A DNA stretch of 64,000 nucleotides from Thermomonas aquatica. Lineage in GTDB: Bacteria; Pseudomonadota; Gammaproteobacteria; Xanthomonadales; Xanthomonadaceae. Under the pieces are notes generated by a model. The model was not told the origin of the DNA and searched no databases. It saw only the letters and a list, made by a program, of their open reading frames with translations. Positions 30,917-41,100 of the stretch are shown piece by piece. The position numbers were made by a program, and so were the translations under genes. The stretch is taken from the NCBI RefSeq assembly GCF_006337105.1, contig NZ_CP040871.1, forward strand, positions 1,798,001 to 1,862,000, written 5' to 3'. Position 1 is the stretch's first letter. The number at the start of each line of letters is the position of its first letter.

Positions 30917-31729
30917 CTACTGGCGTTCGCTGCGGTTCGCCGCAGGCGCGGGCTCTCCCGGCGTGGCCCGCCAGGGATTGATGTCCAGCCCGCCGCGGCG
31001 GGTATAGCGCGCCTGCACGGACAGCGACCGCGGCCGGCAACGCGCCATCAGGTCGATGAAGATGCGTTCCACGCATTGCTCGTGGAATTCGGCGTGGTCG
31101 CGGAAGCTGACCAGGTAGCGCAGCAGGCCGGCGCGGTCGATGCGCGGGCCGGAATAGGCGATCGCGAGGTCGGCCCAGTCGGGCTGGCCGGTGACCGGGC
31201 AATTGGATTTCAGCAAGGCGCTGGCGAGGGTTTCGGCGACATCGTCCGCCGCATCCGCCGCAAGCTGCGAGGCGTCCGGTGGGCCGTAGCGGTCGATGTC
31301 GATTTCGAGCGCGTCGATGCTGTCGCCTTCGCCCGCGCGCATCGCCGGCAGCCCGAACGCCATCGACACCGGCGCGCCGGCCGCGGCCGAGAGGTCGGCT
31401 TCGACCTGCATGCGCAAGGCATCGGCGCCGGGGAAACGCGCGGCGTTGCAGGAATTCAGGTACAGCTTGAAGGATTTCGATTCGATCAGGTTCGGCGAAT
31501 CCGCCGGCACCTCGAAGGTCGCGGTCGCCACCTGCGGCTTGCCGCGCGCATCCAGCCACGACAGTTCGTAGGCATGCCAGCGATCGTTGCCGACGAAGGG
31601 CAGGGCCGCGCCAGCGATGCCGAGCGCGGCGCGGCCCTGCGCGCGCGGGATCGGATACAGCAGGCCGGCGTCGAAGCGCTGCGGATAGGCGACTTCGCGG
31701 CCGAGCGGCGAATGCTCGATGGCGGGCAT
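30917..31729 (-). CDS. queF: NADPH-dependent 7-cyano-7-deazaguanine reductase
   Basis: QueF reduces preQ0 to preQ1 in queuosine biosynthesis. The 270-residue protein is the long (bimodular) form, as in E. coli. The NADPH/QueF signature [11 protein letters not shown] is at residues 83-93. The catalytic Cys is C177 and the catalytic Asp D184 in [11 protein letters not shown]. The C-terminal region contains [16 protein letters not shown] and [11 protein letters not shown], both typical. The length and all catalytic residues are intact. Confidence 0.95.
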   Translation of the reverse strand: MPAIEHSPLGREVAYPQRFDAGLLYPIPRAQGRAALGIAGAALPFVGNDRWHAYELSWLDARGKPQVATATFEVPADSPNLIESKSFKLYLNSCNAARFPGADALRMQVEADLSAAAGAPVSMAFGLPAMRAGEGDSIDALEIDIDRYGPPDASQLAADAADDVAETLASALLKSNCPVTGQPDWADLAIAYSGPRIDRAGLLRYLVSFRDHAEFHEQCVERIFIDLMARCRPRSLSVQARYTRRGGLDINPWRATPGEPAPAANRSERQ

Positions 31730-31748
31730 GTGCGGGTCGCCGGGGCGC

Positions 31749-32201
31749 TTACTTGATGGTGAACTGCACCAGCGCGATCGGGCGGTCGTTGGCGTCCACC
31801 TCGACGTTGTACGGGCCGGGGTCCTTGGCGATCATCTCGAACACGGTGTACGCGCCGGCGATGACCTTGCGGTCTTCCTTGCGGGTGCGGCCGTCGTCGT
31901 GGAACCAGAACACGTCCAGCCGCTCGCCCTGCTTGCGGCCGAACTTGGTGGGCACCGAGATGTAGATCGTCTGCCCGACGGCGAACTCCTGCGCCGGGGT
32001 GGAGATCGCGCCCTGTCCGTCGACCGCGGCGCCGGCCTTGGCCGCATCCGGATTGACCGTCACCGGCTGCACGCCATCGCCGTACTCGTCGACCGTCTTG
32101 TTGTCGTCCACGGCGTGCGGCACGTCCGGGCCCTGCCGATTGCAGCCCGCTACCGTCAGCAGGACCAGGGCGGTCGCCAGCATTCGCAAAGTCGAGTTCA
32201 T
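31749..32201 (-). CDS. Lipoprotein of unknown function (150 aa)
   Basis: [20 protein letters not shown] is a lipoprotein signal (lipobox VAGC). The domain includes [40 protein letters not shown] and DVEAND-like [15 protein letters not shown]. It resembles the 29977-30471 lipoprotein in its C-terminal beta-sandwich but is not clearly homologous. The ATG at 32201 is chosen; a longer frame upstream has no signal. Located between queF and zapE on the minus strand. Confidence 0.7.
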   Translation of the reverse strand: MNSTLRMLATALVLLTVAGCNRQGPDVPHAVDDNKTVDEYGDGVQPVTVNPDAAKAGAAVDGQGAISTPAQEFAVGQTIYISVPTKFGRKQGERLDVFWFHDDGRTRKEDRKVIAGAYTVFEMIAKDPGPYNVEVDANDRPIALVQFTIK

Positions 32202-32311
32202 CGCAATCCTCTGGAAATCGGGGCCATCGCTGCGGCCCGGGTGGTCGCGCATTCTAGTTCAGGGCCATCGCCGTCGCAGGCCGGCGGACAGTCGCCGTTC
32301 AGCGCCACCGC

Positions 32312-33412
32312 TCATCCGCCGCGGTGCTCCAGCGCCAGGTAGTCCGCGGACTGCATCTCGATCAGCCGCGACGCGGTGCGCTCGAACGCGGCCAGCAGGC
32401 GTTCGCCGGCATACAGCGCGGTGGGCGCGGCGTCCGCGGTGCAGACCAGGTTGACGTGGCGGTCGTAGAGTTCGTCGACCAGGTGCACGAAGCGGCGTGC
32501 GGCATCGTCGCGGTTGCCGTCCATGCGCGGGATGCCGCCGACCAGCACGGTGTGGAATTCGCGCGCGATCTCGATGTAGTCGGCGTTGCCGCGCGGGCCC
32601 TCGCACAGCGCGGCGAAATCGAACCAGCACAGGCCCTTGCAGCGCGCGCGCACCGGGATGCGGCGGCCATCGATGACGATGCCGGCATCGACATGCGCAT
32701 CGTCGCCGCCCAGCGCATGCCAGCGTTCGCCCAACCAGGCCTCGGACTGCGCGTCCAGCGGCGCGCGATACACCGGCGAACGGGTCAGCGCGCGCAGGCG
32801 GTAATCGTGGTCGCCGTCGAGATGGACGACGGCGCACTGGCGTTCCAGCAGCGCGATCGCGGGCAGGAAGCACGCGCGCTGCAGGCCGTCCTTGTACAGG
32901 TCCGGAGGCGCGGCATTGGAACTGGTCACCAGCACGATGCCTTCGGCGAACAGGCGCTCGAGCAGGCGGCCGAGCAGCATCGCGTCGCCGATGTCGCTGA
33001 CGAAGAATTCGTCCAGCACCAGGACGCGCAGGGTTTCGCGCCATTGCCTGGCGATCGCGGCCAGCGGATCGCGTTCGCCGGCGTGCTCGCGCAGGCGTTC
33101 GTGCACCTCGCGCATGAAGCGATGGAAATGGGTGCGGCGCTTCTCGCGCAGCGGCAGCCCGTCGAAGAACAGGTCGATCAGGAAGGTCTTGCCGCGGCCG
33201 ACCCCGCCCCACAGGTACAGCCCGCGCGGCGCTGGCGGCGCCTGCGCGCCGAACAGGCGGGCGAACGGCCCCGGCGCCGGAGCCGGTTGCAGCAGGGCGT
33301 CGTGGATGCGGTCGAGCTCGCCCAGGGCCTGCTGCTGCGCCGGATCGTGCAACCAGTCGCCATGCGCCACGCCGCCGGCGTAGCGTTGCGAGGGACGCCC
33401 GCCTTCGGTCAT
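32312..33412 (-). CDS. zapE: Cell division ATPase ZapE (AFG1/LACE1 family)
   Basis: ZapE is an AFG1-type P-loop ATPase linked to FtsZ-ring stability. The 366-residue protein has Walker A GGVGRGKTFLIDLFF near residues 70-84 and the HFHRFMREVHERL helix. Walker B is LVLDEFFVSDIGDAML, and VTSSNAAPPDLYKDGLQR is sensor 1. These are the diagnostic motifs. Its ATG overlaps the stop of the upstream hydrolase gene by 4 bp. The long antiparallel frames here are shadows. Confidence 0.93.
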   Translation of the reverse strand: MTEGGRPSQRYAGGVAHGDWLHDPAQQQALGELDRIHDALLQPAPAPGPFARLFGAQAPPAPRGLYLWGGVGRGKTFLIDLFFDGLPLREKRRTHFHRFMREVHERLREHAGERDPLAAIARQWRETLRVLVLDEFFVSDIGDAMLLGRLLERLFAEGIVLVTSSNAAPPDLYKDGLQRACFLPAIALLERQCAVVHLDGDHDYRLRALTRSPVYRAPLDAQSEAWLGERWHALGGDDAHVDAGIVIDGRRIPVRARCKGLCWFDFAALCEGPRGNADYIEIAREFHTVLVGGIPRMDGNRDDAARRFVHLVDELYDRHVNLVCTADAAPTALYAGERLLAAFERTASRLIEMQSADYLALEHRGG

Positions 33413-34068
33413 GCCGCCGGCAGCCAGTCGCGCACGCCGTGCCTCAGCGCGCCGCGCAGGTCCATCAGCTTGCGGTGGAAGAAGTGGCTGGTGTCCGGCA
33501 TCCGCAGCAGTTGCGGTTGCCGCGGCAGCGCGGCGATCCAGGCGTATACCGCCTGCGGGTCGACGATCTCGTCGGCATCGCCCTGGATCACCAGCCACGG
33601 CATGGTGGGGACGGCGATGGCGGAGAAGTCCCAGCTGCGGCCGACCGGCGGGGCGATCGAGATCAATGCGGCGGCGCGCAGCTCGACCGCCAGCCGCAGC
33701 GACACATACGCGCCGAAACTGAAGCCGGCCAGCCAGACGGCCTTGCCGGGGTGCCGTTCGCGCGCCCAGGCGGCGACCGCGCGCAGGTCGTCGAGCTCGC
33801 CGTCGCCGTCGTCGAAGCGGCCCTCGGACTGGCCGGCACCGCGGAAATTGAAGCGCAGGGTGGTCGCGCCGCATTCGCGCAGGGCGCGCGCGGCCATCGT
33901 CACCACCTTGTTGTGCATGGTCCCGCCTTCGGTCGGCAGCGGATGGCAGACGATCGCCAGCAGCGGACGCGCCTCGACGTCCGCTTCGGGCGGATCCAGC
34001 GCCGCTTCGATCCGTCCGGCCGGGCCGGGCAGGAACAGCGGCGAGTCTACGGCTGGGGCGGTCGTCAT
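33409..34068 (-). CDS. Alpha/beta-hydrolase (219 aa)
   Basis: A cytoplasmic alpha/beta-fold hydrolase: the N-terminal part has VCHPLPTEGGTMHNKVV, then RFNFRGAGQSEG. The nucleophile elbow is AGFSFGAYVSLRLA. A catalytic Asp is in QGDADEIVDP and a His in DTSHFFHRKL. It closely resembles the family often called CinI- or YsgA-type hydrolases of unknown substrate. A GTG 6 bp upstream is possible. It is coupled to zapE by a 4-bp overlap. Confidence 0.85.
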   Translation of the reverse strand: MTTAPAVDSPLFLPGPAGRIEAALDPPEADVEARPLLAIVCHPLPTEGGTMHNKVVTMAARALRECGATTLRFNFRGAGQSEGRFDDGDGELDDLRAVAAWARERHPGKAVWLAGFSFGAYVSLRLAVELRAAALISIAPPVGRSWDFSAIAVPTMPWLVIQGDADEIVDPQAVYAWIAALPRQPQLLRMPDTSHFFHRKLMDLRGALRHGVRDWLPAA

Positions 34069-34114
34069 CGGCACATGATGCCGCAGCTGGCGTTATGCCG
34101 GCTGCGGAAACGAC

Positions 34115-34136
34115 AACGCCGCCCGCAGGCGGCGTT
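34115..34136. terminator. Hairpin downstream of the cytochrome c5 gene
   Basis: AACGCCGCC-CGCA-GGCGGCGTT: a 9-bp stem with a short T-rich tail on the minus strand (GTCGTTTCC). It lies 23 bp past the cytochrome stop codon. Confidence 0.6.
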
Positions 34137-34159
34137 GGTGCGGGGCGATGGGTGGGCGC

Positions 34160-34678
34160 TTACTTGCTTTGCGAAACCATCCACTCGACCGTGGCCTTGA
34201 CCTGTTCGTCGGTCAGCGCCGGGTTGCCGCCCTTGGCCGGCATCACGCCGGTGCTGCCGGTGAAGCCGGAAATCGCCTTCTTCACCAGCTCGTCCACGCC
34301 CTGTGCGGCCACCCGCGCGCCGATCCCGGCCGCATCCAGCTTGGGCGCGCCGCCGGCGCCGGAGGTGTGGCAGCCGGTGCACAGGTTGCCGAAGATGGTC
34401 TTGCCGTCGGTGGTGCCGCCGTAGGCCACCTGCGATGCCGCGGCCGCCGCGGCCGCTTTCAGCGCATCCGCCTGCGCCGCGGCGCCGGTGGCGCCGGCAT
34501 AGACCTCGCCGGTCGGGGCGATGCGGTCGAGCACGCGCTGCTTCGCGGCCGGGTCGGGCGCGTGCTGCACGGTGCCGTTCAGATGGTGCGCGAACAGGAT
34601 CAATCCCAGGGTCACCGCCGCCAGGAAGGCGATCACCATCGAGAAATGCTTGAGGAATTCCAGGTCGTAATTACGCAC
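34160..34678 (-). CDS. Cytochrome c5-family periplasmic protein
   Basis: The 172-residue protein has an N-terminal membrane anchor (MRNYDLEFLKHFSMVIAFLA region, from a GTG start) and an Ala-rich linker. One class I cytochrome c domain has the heme motif CTGCH near residue 100 (FGNLCTGCHTSGAGGAPKL). The Met ligand is probably in GVMPAKGGNP. The N-terminus matches other xanthomonad cytochrome c5 proteins, supporting the GTG start. It probably carries electrons to a terminal oxidase. Confidence 0.88.
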   Translation of the reverse strand: MRNYDLEFLKHFSMVIAFLAAVTLGLILFAHHLNGTVQHAPDPAAKQRVLDRIAPTGEVYAGATGAAAQADALKAAAAAAASQVAYGGTTDGKTIFGNLCTGCHTSGAGGAPKLDAAGIGARVAAQGVDELVKKAISGFTGSTGVMPAKGGNPALTDEQVKATVEWMVSQSK

Positions 34679-34868
34679 GAGCCACCCTGCAAAGTCGTCC
34701 GGCCGCAGCCGTCAAACCGCGGATTATTCCAGAACCGGCGCAATGGCGCGAGATCGCGGCCACCAGGCCGGCCGGCAGTGGCCGCCACCCGGCCGGCACC
34801 GGGATGGGCTTGGCCGGGTCGTCCGACCCCCCGGCATCCCCGGAATATCGAAGCTCGGCGAAGCGAGG

Positions 34869-34886
34869 ACATACCGTGCGGTATGT
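34869..34886. other. Palindrome in the cytochrome-autotransporter gap
   Basis: ACATACCG-TG-CGGTATGT is an 8-bp inverted repeat with 2-bp spacer, followed on the plus strand by TTTTC. The surrounding 34679-35164 region has no convincing gene. The palindrome could be an operator of the divergent genes, or a weak terminator; no clear partner site was seen. Confidence 0.5.
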
Positions 34887-34985
34887 TTTCGCCGCGATGC
34901 AACATGAATGCGCGGTGCGTTGTTTGCAGGTGAAACCAACCGCCGGGGCAAGTCCTTGTTTTCCCGGCCGATTTGAAATTGACCG

Positions 34986-35015
34986 TTGACAAGTCCGTTC
35001 CGTGATGGCGATAAC
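34986..35015 (+). promoter_or_regulatory. Candidate promoter of the giant autotransporter
   Basis: TTGACA (34986-34991) is a perfect -35 and GATAAC (35010-35015) a -10-like element 18 bp later. It lies about 150 bp ahead of the ATG at 35165, implying a leader of roughly 140 bases. Confidence 0.5.
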
Positions 35016-35164
35016 ACTAATCTTCGCCCGCATTTTCGCTGGGGTACGGCGGGCATCGTTGCATTCGGGGAAACCTATGGGGTCGTGTCGGTGCATTGGC
35101 ACTGGTGGGACGGGTTTTCCGCATCGATCCAGGCATCTCTAACGTTTCGGACCTTGGGGGTTAT

Positions 35165-38100
35165 ATGAGCGGCATGAAGCATTCGGGCGGGTCGGCCAGC
35201 ACGCGGGGCAGCCGCAAGATCAAGGTCGCTCCAATGACCCGCGCGGTGCGCATGGCGTTGGCCGCATCCGTCGCAGCCCTGGCATTCGGTGCCGCCAGCC
35301 CCGCATTCGCCGCCCAAGGCAAGATGAGCCACGGCGCGATGGTGGTCGATGCCACCCCGGTCGCCGACCTGACCGTGGTCCGCGACGGCGCCATCCTGGC
35401 GGTCGCGCCGCCCTCGTTCGCGGCGCTGGCGATCCACGAATCCGATCCGGGCGACATCAGCATCTACAACGCCGACCCGATCAGCGAAAGCGACTTCAAG
35501 TACGACGTCAGCGCGATCAGCGGCTACAGCGATTACGGCACGGTCACGATCACCAATACCGCAGACGGCGAGCTGTATGCCGGCTCGGTGTTGGGCAGCG
35601 CGATCGGCATCTACGGCTACTCGCTGAGCGGCGATGTCGCGATCGACAACGCAGGCGCGATCACGGCCTATTCCTATGTCGGCATCGCCGACGGCATCTT
35701 CGCCTCGGGCGCGGACGTCGGGGTGACGAACTCGGGCGCGATCGAAAGCTACGGCTACACCTGGTCGGCGGGCATCGAGGCGCAGGGCAGCGATTCGGTC
35801 TCGGTCGACAACAGCGGCGACATCAATGCCACCACCGGCGCGTTCGTGCAGGCGGTGGATGGCTACGGCGACGTGGTCGGCTACTCGGCCGGCGGCCAGG
35901 CGTTCGGCATCTACGCGACCGCCGGCGAAGGCGGCGCGACCGTCGCCAACAGCGGCGACATCGAGGTGCAGGGCGGCTACGTCGTCGGCATCGAGGTGCA
36001 GTCCGGCGGCGACATCAGCATCGACAACAGCGGCGACATCGTCGCCGGCTCGGGCCTGAACACGTACTACAACGGCACCAACTACTACACCTACTACTAC
36101 GGCACCCAGGTCGCGACCGGCATCAACGCGACCAGCAACGGCGAAGGCGCGCACGTCGGGGTGAGCAACAGCGGCGACATCAGCGCCGACGGCATCTTCG
36201 GGGCCAGCGGCATCGCCGCGACCGCGAGCGGGCTGGGCGGCACCGCGAGCGTGGAGAACAGCGGCGACATCGCGGTCTCGCAGAACCAGAAGTACGGCTA
36301 CGGCGCGTACGGCATCGTGGTGTCGGCGGACGGCGACGGCTCGATCGACAACAGCGGCGACATCGAGGTCTACTCGGGCGGCGTGGCCAACGGCCTGGCG
36401 GCGCTGTCGTTCGCGGGCGACGCCAGCGTGACGAATTCGGGCGACGTCGGCGTGGTCGCCACCGCGACCGGCTACTACGGCGCGACCGGCATCCTGGCCT
36501 TCGCCGGCAACGGCGAGGCGCACGTGGACAACAGCGGCAACGTGTCCGCGTACTCGGCGGGCATCCTCGCCGTCTCGACCCGCGCGGTGGACGCGCAGGG
36601 CCAGCAGGGTGTGACGGTCGACAACAGCGGTTCGCTGTACGCGAACGGCAAGTACGCCTACGGCGTGTTCGCGCAGTCCTCCGGCGGCGACGTGGAGGTG
36701 ACCAACCACGCCGGCGGCGAGATCGGGTTCTATTCCTATCTTGGCAACGGCTTCGGCGTGCTGGGCATCGCCCAGGGCGATGCCGATATCGACAATGCCG
36801 GCGGCACGATCGCGGGCTATGCCTACGGCCAGTCGGTAGGCGTGTTCGGGCTGTCGTATGCGGGCGACGTGAGCGTCTCCAACAGCGGCTCGATCTCGGC
36901 GATCACCGGCGGCGACGCCGCGGTGGGCGTGTTCGCGCGCGCCGACTACGGCACCGCCCTGGTCGACAACAGCGGCGACATCTACGCGGGCGTGGAGGGC
37001 GTGAACGGCTTCGTCGGCGACGTCGCCTACGGCATCCTCGCGCGCGGCGCCTATGTCGGCGTCAGCAATTCCGGCAGCATCGACGCGCTCGGCTTGTACT
37101 ACGCCACCGGCATCGCGGCGAGCTCGTACTACGGCACCGTGGTGCACAACACCGGCGGCAGCATCAGCGCCTGGGCGCTGGGCGAAGCCACCGGCATCGA
37201 CGCGCAGGCGCTGTTCGGCTATGCGGTGGTCGACAACGCCAGCGGGATCGAGGCGGTGGGCCTGTACGCCGGCGCCACCGGCATCAGCGCGGTCGTCGCC
37301 TATGGCGACGCCGTGGTCCACAACAGCGGCGACGTCTACGCCGGTTCCATCTACGGCGATGCGATCGGCATCTACGCCTATTCGGTGGCGGGCGACGCCG
37401 GCGTCCAGAACAGCGGCGCCATCAGCGCGGTGTCCTACTACGGCCTTGCCGACGGCATCTTCGCCTCGGGCGCGGACGTCGAGGTGGCGAACTCGGGCGC
37501 GATCGAGACCTACGGCTACGCGTGGTCGGCCGGCATCGAGGCGCAGGGCTCGGATTCGGTGGCGGTCAGCAACAGCGGCGACATCAGCGCCAGCAGCTCG
37601 GGCTTCTACCAGGTCTACGCCTATTCGTTCGCCGACAACGCGGGCGGCGTCGTCGCCTACGCGCCGGGCGAGCATGCCTTCGGCATCTACGCGACCGGCG
37701 GCGAAGGCGGCGCGACCGTCGCCAACAGCGGCGACATCGAGGTGCAGGGCGGCTACGTCACCGGCATCGAGGTGCAGTCCGGCGGCGACATCGGCATCAG
37801 CAACAGCGGCGACATCGTCGCCGGCTCGGGCCTGCACAGCGCGGCCTATTACAACCCCGACACCTACACCGCCTACTACGTCTATACCGGCACCCAGGTG
37901 GCGACCGGCATCAACGCGACCAGCAACGGCGAAGGCGCGCACGTCGGGGTGAGCAACAGCGGCGACATCGTCGCCGACGGCATCTTCGGGGCCAGCGGCA
38001 TCGCCGCGACCGCGAGCGGCCTGTACGGCACCGCCAGCGTGACCAATGCCGGCGACATCACCGCCTCCCAGTACGTCGGCAACGGCTACGGCGCGTTCGG

Positions 38101-41100
38101 CATCGTGGTGTCGGCGGACGGCGATGCGGGCATCAACACCAGCGGCACGATCGCGGTGACCTCGGGCGGGACCGGCTACGGCGCGGCGGCCCTGTCGTTC
38201 GCGGGCGACGCGATGGTGATCAACTCCGGCGACGTGAACGTCGAAGCCAGCACCGCCGGCAGCAAGTACTACGGCAGCTACGGCCTGCTGGCGTTCGCCG
38301 GCAACGGCTACGCGGCGGTGAACAACAGCGGCTCGGTCTCGGTCAGCAACGAAGGCATCCTGGCCGCGCCGGCGCGCGCGGTGGACGCGCAGGGCCAGCA
38401 GGGCGTGGGCGTGGTCAACAGCGGCTCGCTGTACGCCGACGGCAAGTACGCCTACGGCGTGTTCGCGGTCTCGACCGGCGGCGACGTGCACGTCAACAAC
38501 ACCGCGACCGGCGAGATCGGCTTCTACTCCTACCTCGGCTATGGCACCGGCATCCTCGCCGTGTCCGAAACCGGCGATGTCGGCATCGGCAACGCCGGTG
38601 CCATCGAAGGCTACGGCTATTCGCAGGGCGTCGGCATCTTCGCGCGCTCGAACGGCGGCGACGTCGGCATCAGCAATAGCAGCAGCGGCAGCATCGACGT
38701 GGTGTCTGCGGGCACGGCAGTGGGCATCTTCGCCCGCGCGGACTACGGCACGGCCACGGTAGTCAACGCCGGCGACATCACGGCGTCTGATTTCCCGGAT
38801 ACCCCCTACGTGGGCGATGCGGCTTACGGCATCCTCGCCCGCGGCGCGTATGCCCAGGTCGGCAACTCCGGCAGCGTCCTCGCGGACGGCTACTACTACG
38901 CGACCGGCATCATCGCCCGTTCGCTCTACGGCACCACGGTCAGCACTTCGGCCACCAGCGACATCGAAGCCTCCGCGCTGCTGGTCGCGATCGGCATCGA
39001 GGGACGCTCGGAATACGGCGACGTGTCGGTGAGCAATGCCGGCAGCATCAGCGTGGAGGGCGTCTACGGCGGCGGCGTCGGCATCCAGGCCTACAGCGGC
39101 CTCGGCGACGTGGTGGCCGCGAACACGGGCGACATCGTCGCCAGCTCGACCTACGGCACCGCGATCGGCGTGACCGGCTACTCGGTCGCTGGCAACACCA
39201 CGGTCTCCAACGGCGGCTCGATCGAGTCGACCGGCGCCTACGGTGCCTATGGCATCGCGGCGCAGTCGTACCTGGGAGACGTCACGGTCGTCAACACCAG
39301 CACCGGCGACATCCATGCCGCGGCGCCCAGCCACGCCTACGGCATCTTCGCGCACGCCTACGGCGACGTGACCGTCAACAACGCGGGCCATGTCTCGGCA
39401 AGCGCCGACGACGGCGGGATTGCGGCCGCGGTGCTGATGGAATCGCTGTACGGGCACAGCACGCTGAACAACGCCGCGACCGGCTCGATCAGCGTCGACG
39501 GCAGCGATGGCGATGCGTTCGCCGTGATCGGCAGCGACGCGGTCGACACCATCAACAACAGCGGCCATCTCTACGGCGCGATCTCCCTGCTGGGCGGCAA
39601 CGACGTCTTCAACAACCGCAGCGGCGGCGTGTGGGACGTGGCCGGCACCCTGAGCAGCGACTTCGGCGACGGCAACGACACCCTCACCAACCTCGCCGGC
39701 GGCGTGGTCACGATCGGCACCGGCGGCGTGATCGCGTTCGGCGACGGCAACGACGGCATCGTCAACGCCGGCAGCTTCCGCCTGAACGGCGGCGCGGTGA
39801 CCATGGGCGCCGGCACCAACACGTTCAACAACGTCAACACGGTCAAGGCGCTCGGCAACAGCTCGATCGACATGGGCGGCGGCACCTTCACCAATGCCGG
39901 CCTGGTCGATTTCCTCGACGGCGCGACCGACGACAAGCTGACCCTGGCCGGCACCCTGGCCGGCACCGGCGGCCTCAACCTCGACCTGAACCTGGCGAAC
40001 AACAGCGCCGACCAGCTGCAGGTGAACGGCAACGTGGCCGCCAACGCCGTGCAGTCGGTCAACGTCGTGTTCGCCGGCATGCCGACCAGCGCCCATCACT
40101 CGGCGGTGTTCGCGCGGGTGAGCGGGACCTCGGTGGCCGGCAATTTCGTCGGCGGGCAGATGATCGGCTACAACGAGCAGGCCAATTTCCTCGACCTCGC
40201 GCTCACCGTCAGCAGCCAGATCAATACCGCCAACACCGCCGCCGACGTGTTCTCGATCAACCTGGACGTGGTCGGGCTGAACGACACCGGCACCATCGCC
40301 GCGAACGTCGCGTCCGGCGCGGCCGGCATGCTCAACGCGCAGGTCGGCACCTTCAAGCAGCGCATGGGCGTGAACCCGTACGGCGACGCCGGCAAGGTGA
40401 TGAGCGCGTTCTTCCGCACCTACACCAGCGAAGGCGACGTCAATCCGGACCACGTGGCGGCCAACTTCGGCCAGGGCGGCAACTTCGACTACGACCTCAG
40501 CACCTGGGGCCGTGAAGTCGGGGTCAATGCCAACCTGTTCGGCAACTTCCACGCCGGCCTCACCGTCGGCACCGCCGATGGCCGCCAGCGCCTGACCGGT
40601 GCCGGCATCGGCAGCAATCGCATGGACGGCATGACCTGGGGCCTGTACGCCACCTGGTTCGCGCCGCAGGGCTTCTACGTCGACGTGTCCGGCCGCTGGA
40701 TGGCGGTGGACGTGCGCTCGGCCTCGGCGGCCGGCCAGCAGGAAACCCGCGCCCACACCGGCGCATGGAACCTCGAAGCCGGTTACCAGTGGACGCTGGG
40801 CGGGCTGTCGGTGGTGCCGCAGTTGCAGTACACCCGCACCGAGGTCCAGGACGTCCGCGCCATCCATGCCGACCGCGCCGTCTTCGAAGGCCATGGCGGC
40901 ACGTCCGAGCGCGCCCGCCTGGGCGTGGAGGTCAGCAAGACCTTCCAGTCCGGCAACGTCCGCTGGACCCCGTACGGCTCGATCAACGCGATCCGCGAGT
41001 TCGATGGCGAGATGGGTTACACCGTCGCCGACAACTTCTTCGGCAGCACCAGCACCGAAGGCACCAGCACCATGGCCGAACTGGGCCTGGGCGTGCAGAC

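Noticed and set aside
35075..40894. A 1939-residue open frame antisense to the giant autotransporter
   Set aside because: It mirrors the codon bias of the repetitive plus-strand gene: its Ala/Val/Asp/His/Arg-rich translation has no domain pattern, signal or start context. It is a shadow of GC-rich repeats.
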